Source: Kangiella sp.
GTDB lineage: Bacteria > Pseudomonadota > Gammaproteobacteria > Enterobacterales > Kangiellaceae
Assembly: GCA_026195755.1 (NCBI GenBank)
Contig: JAPHRL010000148.1
Location: 1 to 12,611, forward strand
Length of the DNA: 12,611 bases
Direction: 5' to 3'
Shown here: in pieces, positions 1 through 7,039 of the stretch
Layout of the letters: each line of letters begins with the position of its first letter
How positions within the stretch are numbered: the stretch's first letter is position 1
Made by a program: the position numbers and the translations under genes
Notes under the pieces: generated by a model
Seen by the model: only the letters and a program-made list of their open reading frames with translations
Told to the model about the DNA's origin: nothing
Databases searched by the model: none

Positions 1-1377
1 ATGGGTGTTTCAACCATTACAGCCGGCCGTATTTTCGCAGGACAAAAGTTGGGTGGTACGGGTGAAGAATATCAGTTGTCATTCGAAAAGCTTCCCTATA
101 GCGCACAAGTTAAAACTTACAACACCAATCAGCAAACACCTGATTCAGCGGGCACCATGACGGCGATGATGGCTGGCGTTAAAACGAAAGCTGGCGTTAT
201 TAATATTGCGCCAGATGCAGAGCGAGGTAATTGTGAAAGCTCGCTTGGATATGAGTTGACGACGGCGTTGGAGCTGGCTGAGGAAAAGGGTTTGTCAACG
301 GGAGTCGTTTCCACCGCTCGGATTACTCATGCTACACCTGCTGCGACTTATGCCAAAGTACCGGAGCGCAATTGGGAAAGTGATGATAGTTTGCCTGAAG
401 AAGCTATAGCTGCAGGTTGTAAAGACATTGCTGCTCAAATGGTTGAGCTGGAAGCGGGTGATGGTATTGATGTGGCTTTTGGTGGTGGTCGCCGTCATTT
501 CTTACCAGAAGATGCAGTGGATAGTGAAGGCAAAAATGGTAAGCGCAAGGACGGCCGAAATTTAACTGCTGAATGGCAGGAGCGCTATCAAAATGAAGCG
601 GTTTCCTACATTGAAAATATAACCGAATTTGATGCATTAGACGTTGCTAACACTAGTAAAGTATTAGGGCTTTTCAATTCGTCACATATGGAATATGAAA
701 CGGATCGTCAAAACGATATTGGCGGTGAGCCTTCCTTAAGTGACATGACCGGTAAGGCGATTGAGTTGTTGAATAAAAACGATAATGGTTATTTCCTGAT
801 GGTGGAGTCAGGTCGTATCGATCATGCCCATCATGCCGGTAATGCTTATCGAGCACTGCAAGATACCGAAGAGTTTGCTAAGGCGGTTCAAGCCGCTGTT
901 GCAAATACTAACCCGGATGAAACTTTAATTCTGGTCACTGCGGATCACAGCCACGTGTTCACAATTGCCGGCTACCCTCAACGCGGCAACCCGATCCTCG
1001 GTGTGGTTAAAAGTACCGACGGTAATGGTGCTCCACTATCCGAACCAAGCCTGGCAGCTGATGGTATGCCTTACACCACAGTGGGTTATGCCAATGGTTT
1101 AGGTTTTGCAGATTATGGGCAGGGTAATGGTGGTGATCAACGTTATGGTGATGCTGGTTTAAACGGTCGTGTTGATTTAACCACCGTTGATACTACACAA
1201 AGTGGTTTCCATCAGGAGGCTCTCGTTCCTTTAAGTTCTGAAACTCATGCCGGTGAAGACATTACTGTTCATGCGCAGGGCCCCGGCGCGCAATGGTTAC
1301 AAGGCGTCATCGAACAGAATGTCATTTTCCACGTTATCAATCAGGCTGCCGAACTTGGCGGTAATAAATATCAGTAA
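1..1377 (+). CDS. Alkaline phosphatase, PhoA superfamily (5' end missing)
   Basis: This enzyme should hydrolyse phosphate monoesters outside the cytoplasm and release inorganic phosphate. The window opens inside the gene: the first codon is the Met of the GDGMG metal-site motif, judged by alignment with the paralogue that follows, so roughly 75 N-terminal codons and the first metal-ligand Asp lie off the left edge. Visible active-site residues, numbered from the first codon here, are the nucleophile Ser49 (TPDSAGT), His110 and Thr112 (THATPA), the phosphate-binding Arg123, Glu269, Asp274, His275 and His278 (VESGRIDHAHH), Asp315-His316 (TADHSH) and His416 (SSETHAGED). His110 and His275 replace E. 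coli Asp153 and Lys328, as in mammalian enzymes. The family and the intact catalytic set are clear; the true start, signal peptide and promoter cannot be seen. The next gene begins about 40 bases downstream with no terminator between, so co-transcription is likely. Physiological substrate unknown. Confidence 0.93.
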   Translation: MGVSTITAGRIFAGQKLGGTGEEYQLSFEKLPYSAQVKTYNTNQQTPDSAGTMTAMMAGVKTKAGVINIAPDAERGNCESSLGYELTTALELAEEKGLSTGVVSTARITHATPAATYAKVPERNWESDDSLPEEAIAAGCKDIAAQMVELEAGDGIDVAFGGGRRHFLPEDAVDSEGKNGKRKDGRNLTAEWQERYQNEAVSYIENITEFDALDVANTSKVLGLFNSSHMEYETDRQNDIGGEPSLSDMTGKAIELLNKNDNGYFLMVESGRIDHAHHAGNAYRALQDTEEFAKAVQAAVANTNPDETLILVTADHSHVFTIAGYPQRGNPILGVVKSTDGNGAPLSEPSLAADGMPYTTVGYANGLGFADYGQGNGGDQRYGDAGLNGRVDLTTVDTTQSGFHQEALVPLSSETHAGEDITVHAQGPGAQWLQGVIEQNVIFHVINQAAELGGNKYQ

Positions 1378-1417
1378 TTGCTACTAAAGTATTAAGAATC
1401 GAATTGAGGAAATGAAG

Positions 1418-3025
1418 ATGAAACATACATTGAAATTATTACCTATTCTGATGGCTACCGCCTTGTTGACGGCATGTCCGGGTGACGATGACGATACACC
1501 TTTACCAGAGCCATCTGCTGACTGGACTAAAACTAACGCATGGTTTGAGGCTGGTCAAAACACAGTTGTGGCTGCCAACGATACAGAAGTTAACCTAACT
1601 CGCGGTTCAGCCAAAAACGTCATCCTGTTTGTCGGTGATGGCATGGGTATCTCAACCGTGACTGCAGCGAGAATCTTGGCTGGCCAGATGGAAGGGCAGA
1701 CTGGCGAAGAATATCAGCTAAGCTTTGATAAGTTCCCGGTCGCAGGTTTACTGAAAACTTATAACACCAATCAGCAAACCCCCGACTCAGCGGGAACCAT
1801 GACTGCCATGATTAGCGGCGTGAAAACGAAAGCCGGCGTTATCGGTTTGTCTGAAGCAGCCTTACGTGCAGATTGTGCTTCAGGACAGGGAAAAGAAATG
1901 ATCACGGCCATAGAACTGGCTGAAATCGCAGGAAAATCCACCGGTGTCGTTTCAACTGCTCGAATTACCCATGCTACCCCAGCAGCAACGTACGCCAAAT
2001 CTGCTGAGCGCAATTGGGAAAGCGATGACGGACTGTCTGACGAAGCGAAAACGAATGGCTGTAAAGACATTGCCCAGCAGCTCATCGATTTTAATTATGG
2101 GGATGGTATTGATGTGGTCTTAGGTGGCGGTCGCCGTCACTTTATTCCTAACACTTTGACTGACGAAGAAGGCAAAAATGGTAAGCGGCAGGACGGTCAA
2201 AATTTGATTGGCGAGTGGCAAAATATGTACAGCAATGGTCAATATGTTTATGACCAGGCGGGTTTTGACGCTGTAGATGTCACAGCAACCAATAAATTAC
2301 TGGGTCTATTTAATTCGTCGCATATGGAATATGAGGCTGACCGCGTTAATGACGTTGCGGGTGAACCTTCGCTGAGCCAAATGACCGAGAAGTCATTGCA
2401 GATTCTGTCGCAAAACGACCAAGGTTTTTTCCTGACGGTTGAGTCAGGTCGTGTCGACCATGCGCATCATGCTGGTAACGCTCATCGTGCTTTATTGGAT
2501 GCGGTTGAATTTGCCAAAGCAATTCAAGTTGCGGTGGATTCGGTGGATTTGAATGAAACATTGATTGTTGTTACTGCGGACCACAGCCACGTACTGACTC
2601 TGGCAGGCTACCCGACGCGCGGTAATCCAATTCTGGGTCTGGTAAAAACTAACGACAGTGCCGGTAATCCTGAGTCAGAACCGGTCCTGGCTGGCGACGA
2701 TATGCCTTACACCACTTTGGGCTATACCAATGGATTGGGTTATGCCAACTATGGCGACGCTTCATTCGGTGATCAGCGCTATAGCGAGCCGAACAATGCA
2801 GGCCGTCATATTCATGGCGACGAAGACACTGAAACATCAGGCTTCCATCAGGAAACGTTAGTACCTCTTGGCTCCGAGACGCATGCTGGTGAAGATGTGG
2901 GTGTCTATGCGATTGGCCCAGGTGCACAGTTGTTGCGCGGCGTTAACGAGCAAAGCATGGTCTTCCATGCGATTGATTTCGCTGCTGATTTAATCAATCA
3001 GGCCGAAGCCAGCGCTGTCCAGTAA
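1418..3025 (+). CDS. Alkaline phosphatase, lipoprotein, PhoA superfamily
   Basis: Second, complete alkaline phosphatase (535 aa), similar to its upstream neighbour along the whole shared length, so the pair looks like a tandem duplication. I place the start at 1418 because GAGGA (1406-1410) sits 7 bases before it; an ATG at 1412 in the same frame is only 1 base from that site. The N-terminus is a lipoprotein signal ending in the lipobox LLTAC with the lipidated Cys at 20, followed by an acidic linker, which implies membrane anchoring facing the periplasm or surface. Active-site residues are Asp74 (GDGMG), nucleophile Ser124 (PDSAGT), His185 and Thr187, Arg198, Glu342, Asp347, His348 and His351, Asp388-His389 and His489. 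His185/His348 correspond to E. coli Asp153/Lys328 and match the mammalian-type His/His pair. The insert around residues 405-480 before the last metal His is long and probably forms a crown-like surface. No Pho box is visible in the 40-base gap upstream. Confidence 0.95.
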   Translation: MKHTLKLLPILMATALLTACPGDDDDTPLPEPSADWTKTNAWFEAGQNTVVAANDTEVNLTRGSAKNVILFVGDGMGISTVTAARILAGQMEGQTGEEYQLSFDKFPVAGLLKTYNTNQQTPDSAGTMTAMISGVKTKAGVIGLSEAALRADCASGQGKEMITAIELAEIAGKSTGVVSTARITHATPAATYAKSAERNWESDDGLSDEAKTNGCKDIAQQLIDFNYGDGIDVVLGGGRRHFIPNTLTDEEGKNGKRQDGQNLIGEWQNMYSNGQYVYDQAGFDAVDVTATNKLLGLFNSSHMEYEADRVNDVAGEPSLSQMTEKSLQILSQNDQGFFLTVESGRVDHAHHAGNAHRALLDAVEFAKAIQVAVDSVDLNETLIVVTADHSHVLTLAGYPTRGNPILGLVKTNDSAGNPESEPVLAGDDMPYTTLGYTNGLGYANYGDASFGDQRYSEPNNAGRHIHGDEDTETSGFHQETLVPLGSETHAGEDVGVYAIGPGAQLLRGVNEQSMVFHAIDFAADLINQAEASAVQ

Positions 3026-3032
3026 TACTGTT

Positions 3033-3066
3033 AATACTGCGCTCTGTTATAGGGCGCAGTATTTTT
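3033..3066 (+). terminator. Rho-independent terminator after the alkaline phosphatases
   Basis: AATACTGCGC (3033-3042) pairs perfectly with GCGCAGTATT (3054-3063). The stem can extend by a T-G and a C-G pair, and a T run follows directly (3062-3066). It lies 8 bases after the stop codon of the second phosphatase, so it closes that transcription unit. Confidence 0.9.
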
Positions 3067-3107
3067 CGTATGTTGAATTGACAATGGGTGCTAGTAAGAG
3101 GTTAGTA

Positions 3108-3665
3108 ATGAGCAAAATAGTGAAACTATCTGTGATAGCGGTAATCGTGATAATAGGAACTTTAGGGGCTCTTGAGCACTTGTGGGCAAAAGAATCGAAT
3201 CAAACTGCTATTAAGGCCGATTATGTGATAACAGGAGAAGGTAAGTCTCCACAAGTGGTGACGATCTGGAAATCGAATCAATATTTCGCGGTGTCATTTA
3301 ATCACCAGGATGTCATAGGCGTCTGGCAGAATTGGAACTCTAAGAATCCAACCTTTTATCAGGTCTATCCTCAAAAAGCCTTTCGTATAGAGTTTTCAAG
3401 AATGGAAAGTCAGCAACAGAATGACCTTTTGATGCAGCTCAGGTCATTGGTGGCGCAAGACCAGCTGCTAGAAAGTGTTGAGTTGAAAGGGGCAGTGGTA
3501 CAAAGAGAATTACATTTGAGTGTTATAGAGGAAGGGGCGGACGTTGCCAACTCTATTAGCCGCTGGTCAGAATTTGCAACTTATGATTATGCTGATATCG
3601 GTGACAATGAAGCTGTTCCTGAGCTGGCACGCCTTATTCATCAAGGTTTTGTGTCAAATTTTTAA
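3108..3665 (+). CDS. Hypothetical protein with N-terminal membrane segment
   Basis: Unrecognised protein of 185 aa. I chose ATG 3108 because TAAGAGG (3095-3101) lies 6 bases before it; the frame is open further up to a TTG at 3078, but that start has no ribosome site. Residues 5-21 (after MSKI) form a strongly hydrophobic segment rich in Val and Ile, with a Lys before it and charged residues after, so it is a signal anchor or an uncleaved signal peptide. There is no lipobox and there are no cysteines. The rest is soluble, with short beta-like stretches, a Gln-rich helix-like part near residues 102-125 and a motif YDYADIGDNE near 160-170 that may be diagnostic of a family I cannot name. It stands alone between a terminator and the SRP RNA promoter. 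No convincing promoter is seen in its short upstream gap. Role unknown; a periplasmic or inner-membrane location is inferred. Confidence 0.75.
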   Translation: MSKIVKLSVIAVIVIIGTLGALEHLWAKESNQTAIKADYVITGEGKSPQVVTIWKSNQYFAVSFNHQDVIGVWQNWNSKNPTFYQVYPQKAFRIEFSRMESQQQNDLLMQLRSLVAQDQLLESVELKGAVVQRELHLSVIEEGADVANSISRWSEFATYDYADIGDNEAVPELARLIHQGFVSNF

Positions 3666-3674
3666 GATTAAGGG

Positions 3675-3703
3675 TTTATAATTTTTTTTAGTTGGGTGAT
3701 AAT
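3675..3703 (+). promoter_or_regulatory. Sigma-70 type promoter of the SRP RNA gene
   Basis: A -35 box TTTATA (3675-3680, 4 of 6 consensus) and a -10 box GATAAT (3698-3703, 5 of 6) are separated by exactly 17 bases. The predicted transcription start falls about 7 bases downstream, at the first base of the SRP RNA helix (3710). The discriminator GCGCCC is GC-rich, as at stable-RNA promoters under growth-rate or stringent control; that regulation is inference. Confidence 0.78.
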
Positions 3704-3709
3704 GCGCCC

Positions 3710-3813
<104 letters not shown>

Positions 3814-3817
3814 TTTA

Positions 3818-3850
3818 ATTCCTAACATCTACTTCTGCTGATTTAGGAAT
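3818..3850 (+). repeat. Inverted repeat between SRP RNA and its terminator
   Basis: ATTCCTAA (3818-3825) and TTAGGAAT (3843-3850) are perfect 8-base inverted arms around a 17-base loop. The hairpin starts five bases after the closing helix of the SRP RNA and ends just before the terminator. It could shape 3' end processing of the precursor RNA; this is inference. Confidence 0.5.
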
Positions 3851-3877
3851 AAAAAAACCGCCAACTTGGCGGTTTTT
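3851..3877. terminator. Bidirectional rho-independent terminator
   Basis: CCGCCA (3858-3863) and TGGCGG (3867-3872) form a GC-rich stem with a 3-base loop, flanked by A7 (3851-3857) on the left and T5 (3873-3877) on the right. The T runs on each strand make it work in both directions. On the plus strand it ends the SRP RNA transcript; on the minus strand it ends the secreted-protein gene whose stop codon lies about 43 bases away. Confidence 0.88.
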
Positions 3878-3919
3878 GTGTTTCATGACTTCGAAACTGT
3901 ATGTTTCAAGCCGATCAAA

Positions 3920-4408
3920 TCAGCGCTTCACATGGTTATCTTCATCTTCGTCATGGTTCGGATCTGTGATGACACTGTGAAGCTGCGCTTCATATTCTTT
4001 TATTCTATACACTTCTCGAAGGTCAGCGATTTTGGCAATTACTTCCTTATCCGCTATCACACCAGGATTCGACGGGTTGGTGACTGTATTCCAGTCTTCA
4101 ATGATATCATCATAAGCTTCATAATTTGTTTCATAGCGCCATACACACTTTGGACTGCCTTCAAAAGGTAGCCAGTTGTCATTATTACCATAGTCATCAT
4201 TGACCGCCTGCCAGCAAGAGTCCGGATCTGCGAATGGGCCAACTGACATATATTGGTGATTAGTAATGCCATTGTTATTAACATACGAGATGGCTGTGTA
4301 GAAATAACCACCGCAGGTGGTACAGTTTCCAGCAGCATCGGCTGGTGCGATCACACCTGATGCGGCAATCAATCCAGAAATAAACAGGGCTTTGCTTAAC
4401 GTTTTCAT
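3920..4408 (-). CDS. Hypothetical secreted four-cysteine protein
   Basis: Unrecognised protein of 162 aa. I chose the ATG whose first base is 4408 because GAGGT lies five bases upstream of it on the minus strand; the frame also opens from a TTG at 4420, which would lie inside that ribosome site. Residues 1-25 are a typical Sec signal peptide with a likely cleavage after ADA (residue 25). The mature part begins with a CxxC (Cys29, Cys32), followed by Cys65 and Cys88, which probably form two disulfides in the periplasm or outside the cell. Aromatic residues are frequent (Tyr, Trp), residues 119-147 look like a charged helix, and the tail is acidic (HDEDEDNH). It runs opposite to all its neighbours, convergent with the SRP RNA and divergent from dnaX. 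No domain family recognised. Confidence 0.75.
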   Translation of the reverse strand: MKTLSKALFISGLIAASGVIAPADAAGNCTTCGGYFYTAISYVNNNGITNHQYMSVGPFADPDSCWQAVNDDYGNNDNWLPFEGSPKCVWRYETNYEAYDDIIEDWNTVTNPSNPGVIADKEVIAKIADLREVYRIKEYEAQLHSVITDPNHDEDEDNHVKR

Positions 4409-4542
4409 TGTGTACCTCAAAAAATAAGTTTATGGATAAAACGAGCTTTATTGCTCAGTCTTGATGACATATCCACCATAAATCATGACTTGGTCTTTGT
4501 AGATGAAAACTGCAGGCAAAAGAGGGCAAGCTGGGGAGCTTT

Positions 4543-4551
4543 TGGTAAAAT
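4543..4551 (+). promoter_or_regulatory. Possible distal dnaX promoter (extended -10)
   Basis: TGGTAAAAT (4543-4551) fits an extended -10 element (TGnTATAAT with one change) and is followed by the GC-rich stretch GTGCGCC, similar in style to the SRP RNA promoter. No good -35 box sits at the expected distance. Transcripts from here would have a leader of about 140 bases before dnaX. Confidence 0.35.
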
Positions 4552-4565
4552 GTGCGCCTTAAGTG

Positions 4566-4591
4566 ACTGATATTAAATCAGTTGGTGATTT
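4566..4591 (+). repeat. Two overlapping inverted repeats in the dnaX leader
   Basis: ACTGAT (4566-4571) can pair with ATCAGT (4577-4582), and AAATCA (4575-4580) can pair with TGATTT (4586-4591). The two hairpins share ATCA, so they exclude each other. GACTGAT recurs at 4596-4602. They could form a small RNA switch or an operator, or be chance in AT-rich DNA. Confidence 0.35.
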
Positions 4592-4659
4592 CCATGACTG
4601 ATGCTGAGTGATAGATAAGGATTATTCTATTTTCTCGATAAGGCTAATTGTGCTATTGT

Positions 4660-4689
4660 TTGCCCACTTACCAATCACTCAAATATAAT
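4660..4689 (+). promoter_or_regulatory. Proximal dnaX promoter, near-leaderless
   Basis: A perfect -10 box TATAAT (4684-4689) is preceded at 18 bases by TTGCCC (4660-4665, 4 of 6 to the -35 consensus). Transcription should start near 4696, only about four bases before the dnaX ATG at 4700. No Shine-Dalgarno sequence precedes that ATG. Confidence 0.65.
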
Positions 4690-4699
4690 CGACTAAAAA

Positions 4700-7015
4700 A
4701 TGAGCTACCAGGTGCTCGCCCGTAAATGGCGTCCAAAGAATTTCGATGAATTACAGGGTCAGGAACACGTCAGTCGTGCGCTGGTCAATGCTATTGAAAG
4801 TGGCCGTTTGCATCATGCTTATCTATTCACCGGCACGCGTGGGGTGGGCAAAACCACTATCGCGCGCATTCTCTCCAAATGTCTTAACTGTGAAACCAAC
4901 GGCTTAACATCCAAACCCTGTGGTGAATGCGGTAGTTGTGTTGAGATCGATGAGGGACGGTTTGTTGACTTGATTGAAGTGGATGCGGCATCGCGAACTA
5001 AAGTTGATGACACCCGCGAGCTTTTAGAGAATGTCCAATACAAGCCGACGCGGGGTCGTTATAAGGTTTATCTCATTGATGAGGTACACATGCTATCCAA
5101 CAGCTCATTCAATGCGCTGTTGAAAACTTTAGAAGAGCCGCCCGAGCATGTCATATTTTTATTAGCGACCACTGATCCGCAAAAACTTCCGGTTACAGTA
5201 TTGTCGCGTTGTTTGCAGTTCCATTTAAAGCATATGGAAGAGCAAACCATTTCTAAGCATCTCGCTTATATCCTGCAGCAAGAAACGATTGATTTTGAAA
5301 CGCCTGCGCTGGAACTGATTTCGCGTTCAGCGGAAGGGAGCATGCGTGATGCATTGAGCTTGCTTGATCAGGCGATTGCCTTTGGTCAGGGCAAAGTGCA
5401 GGAAGAAGATATCCGCACCATGCTTGGCACTATTGACCATCAGTTCATGGTCAAACTGCTTGAAGCATTGGCTAACAAAGATTCGGCAGAGGCCATCAAT
5501 GCGATTGCTGAAATGAGCCATTATCCGGTAGATTTTGCCGATGCTCTGAAAGAGCTGTTATCTCGCATTCATCAGATTGCCATTGTCCAGAGCACTGGCG
5601 TGTTATTGGATCAGGCTGCTCCCTATGTTGAAGACTTTGCAGGTAAGATCGCCAGCGATGACTTGCAGCTTTATTATCAAATGGGCTTACATGCTCGTCG
5701 CGATCTGGAATGGGCACCGTCACCACGACAGGGCCTTGAAATGGCACTGTTGCGAATGTTGGCGTTTCGACTTGAACCTTCCCAGGTCGTTCACAACAGC
5801 TCAAACCAAACCTCATTAGATTCAGAGGCAAAAAAAAAAGCTAGCCTGAAACCATCAGAACCTGCAACGCAAGAAGTTCCTGTTAAGAAAGAGCTTGCTG
5901 AGAACCATCCTGTAGAGAAAGCCCCTGATCCAAAAGCTGAGCCAGAGCAAAAAACCAAACCAGAACATAAAACAGAACATAAACCTGAGCCCGCTGCTGC
6001 AAAGAGTCGTGAAAATGAACCCGCTAAGTCTATTGCCGATGGCCCAGAAGAACCACCATTCAATCCCGATGATTACGCCTCATTCAGTGATGATGAAAAA
6101 ACTGAAGAGTCGATTCTCGATCAATATCAAGCTCCTACACCGTCTAAACCAGAAGAGCCGACGGTTGAAGCATCGTCTAACAGCATCAAAGAAAACACAG
6201 AACAGTCTTCGGATAATGAACAAGCCGCACTGGCCAGCCTGCACTCAGCACTAGGGCTTAGCTTTTCAGATGATGGGGACAATGACGGCGCATCATCTAA
6301 AAAAACAGTTGAGCCAACGCAAACTGAAACAGTAAAAGCAGCGGAACCTGAGCAATCGAACGATGAAGACTTTATGTTGCAACCGGTTCAGCCAATCGAG
6401 GAAGAACCTCAACCCGCTGAATTAACCCAAAAGCAGGAAAGGGTTTCTGCAGTTTCTTCGGAATCTCATAAGCCTGAAACAATAGAGGCCGGAGAAAGCA
6501 GGCTTGATCAGCAAGAGACCGATCCACAAGCGACGGCTCTTGAAGAGGGGGTTGATGATACTGATCTATTAGAGAGTGGCCCATTAGAGAATGATCTAAT
6601 AGAAAGTGAGCCGCCAGCCACAGAAGAAGCGATGCAGTGGGCACAGCACGTTAAAAAAATGGATTTAACGGGAACCTATCACCAAATTGCACAATGCAGT
6701 ACAGTTCACTGGCTATCTGATGATAAAATACAGCTCACTGTTGAGCCAGCTCAGGATATTCTGAGCACCGACACCGCAAAACAAGCGATAGAAGAAGCCT
6801 TGGCGCAATATTTCAGCAAGCCGATAAATATAGAATGGCAATTTACTGAGCCGGAAGTGGCAACACCAGCCATGATCTGGCAACGAGCGGCTAAAGCAAA
6901 ACATCGTAAAGCTTGCGAAACGATTACCCAGCATCCTTTTGTGCAGCAATTGGCACAAAAGTTTGCAGCAAAACTGGATAAAAGCAGTATCCAATACCTG
7001 GATGCTCAGCAATAA
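4700..7015 (+). CDS. dnaX: DNA polymerase III clamp-loader subunit tau (and probably gamma)
   Basis: ATPase subunit of the clamp loader, which opens and loads the beta clamp; full-length tau also links the polymerase core and the DnaB helicase. The start MSYQVLARKWRP matches E. coli DnaX exactly in position. AAA+ features are Walker A GTRGVGKT (45-52), zinc-site cysteines 64, 74, 77 and 80, Walker B LIDE (125-128), sensor 1 around TTD (157-159) and the SRC arginine-finger motif (169-171). Domain III ends near residue 370. A proline- and acid-rich linker of about 260 residues follows, then a domain V-like, polymerase-binding C-terminus (about 640-771). At 771 aa it is well above E. coli tau (643). 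Codons 378-380 are AAA AAA AAA within a run of ten A, a likely slippage site producing gamma. There is no ribosome site. ybaB follows after 24 bases. Identity is certain; gamma production is inferred. Confidence 0.98.
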   Translation: MSYQVLARKWRPKNFDELQGQEHVSRALVNAIESGRLHHAYLFTGTRGVGKTTIARILSKCLNCETNGLTSKPCGECGSCVEIDEGRFVDLIEVDAASRTKVDDTRELLENVQYKPTRGRYKVYLIDEVHMLSNSSFNALLKTLEEPPEHVIFLLATTDPQKLPVTVLSRCLQFHLKHMEEQTISKHLAYILQQETIDFETPALELISRSAEGSMRDALSLLDQAIAFGQGKVQEEDIRTMLGTIDHQFMVKLLEALANKDSAEAINAIAEMSHYPVDFADALKELLSRIHQIAIVQSTGVLLDQAAPYVEDFAGKIASDDLQLYYQMGLHARRDLEWAPSPRQGLEMALLRMLAFRLEPSQVVHNSSNQTSLDSEAKKKASLKPSEPATQEVPVKKELAENHPVEKAPDPKAEPEQKTKPEHKTEHKPEPAAAKSRENEPAKSIADGPEEPPFNPDDYASFSDDEKTEESILDQYQAPTPSKPEEPTVEASSNSIKENTEQSSDNEQAALASLHSALGLSFSDDGDNDGASSKKTVEPTQTETVKAAEPEQSNDEDFMLQPVQPIEEEPQPAELTQKQERVSAVSSESHKPETIEAGESRLDQQETDPQATALEEGVDDTDLLESGPLENDLIESEPPATEEAMQWAQHVKKMDLTGTYHQIAQCSTVHWLSDDKIQLTVEPAQDILSTDTAKQAIEEALAQYFSKPINIEWQFTEPEVATPAMIWQRAAKAKHRKACETITQHPFVQQLAQKFAAKLDKSSIQYLDAQQ
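5824..5849 (+). promoter_or_regulatory. dnaX slippery A10 tract with stops in both other frames
   Basis: Ten A residues (5830-5839) follow the SD-like AGAGG (5824-5828). In frame -1 the next codons are AGC TAG (stop 5842-5844); in frame +1 they are AAG CTA GCC TGA (stop 5847-5849). Slippage by one base either way would end the protein at 381 or 382 aa, just after domain III, giving a gamma-like form. Only a weak 4-bp hairpin (CTGA 5846-5849 with TCAG 5855-5858) follows, which favours transcriptional slippage over a stem-loop-driven ribosomal shift. Confidence 0.72.
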
Positions 7016-7039
7016 TTTAACTGATTAGTAGAGGTCACT

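Larger units (their letters stand above)
4409..4699. other. Divergent intergenic region before dnaX
   Basis: This 291-base stretch separates the minus-strand secreted protein from dnaX and holds no credible gene. It contains the proximal dnaX promoter (4660-4689), a possible distal extended -10 promoter (4543-4551), and overlapping small inverted repeats at 4566-4591. I could not find a convincing promoter for the minus-strand gene. Confidence 0.6.

Noticed and set aside
1412..1417. ATG at 1412 as the start of the second phosphatase
   Set aside because: Only one base separates it from GAGGA; the in-frame ATG at 1418 has the proper 7-base spacing. The difference is two residues and does not alter the signal peptide.
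2658..2861. Plus-strand open frame inside the second alkaline phosphatase
   Set aside because: It is a shadow frame of a well-supported gene, without a ribosome site or recognisable protein features; the minus-strand frames over the phosphatases, dnaX and htpG were dropped for the same reason.
3078..3083. Perfect TTGACA that might be a -35 box for the hypothetical gene at 3108
   Set aside because: The only -10 candidates at 17-18 bases match three of six positions at best, and the implied start would fall after the ATG at 3108, which has a good ribosome site.
3866..4171. Plus-strand open frame of about 100 codons across the secreted-protein gene
   Set aside because: It starts inside the terminator and lies antisense to the minus-strand gene, which has a signal peptide and a ribosome site; its own protein is rich in Phe and Ile without a coherent pattern.
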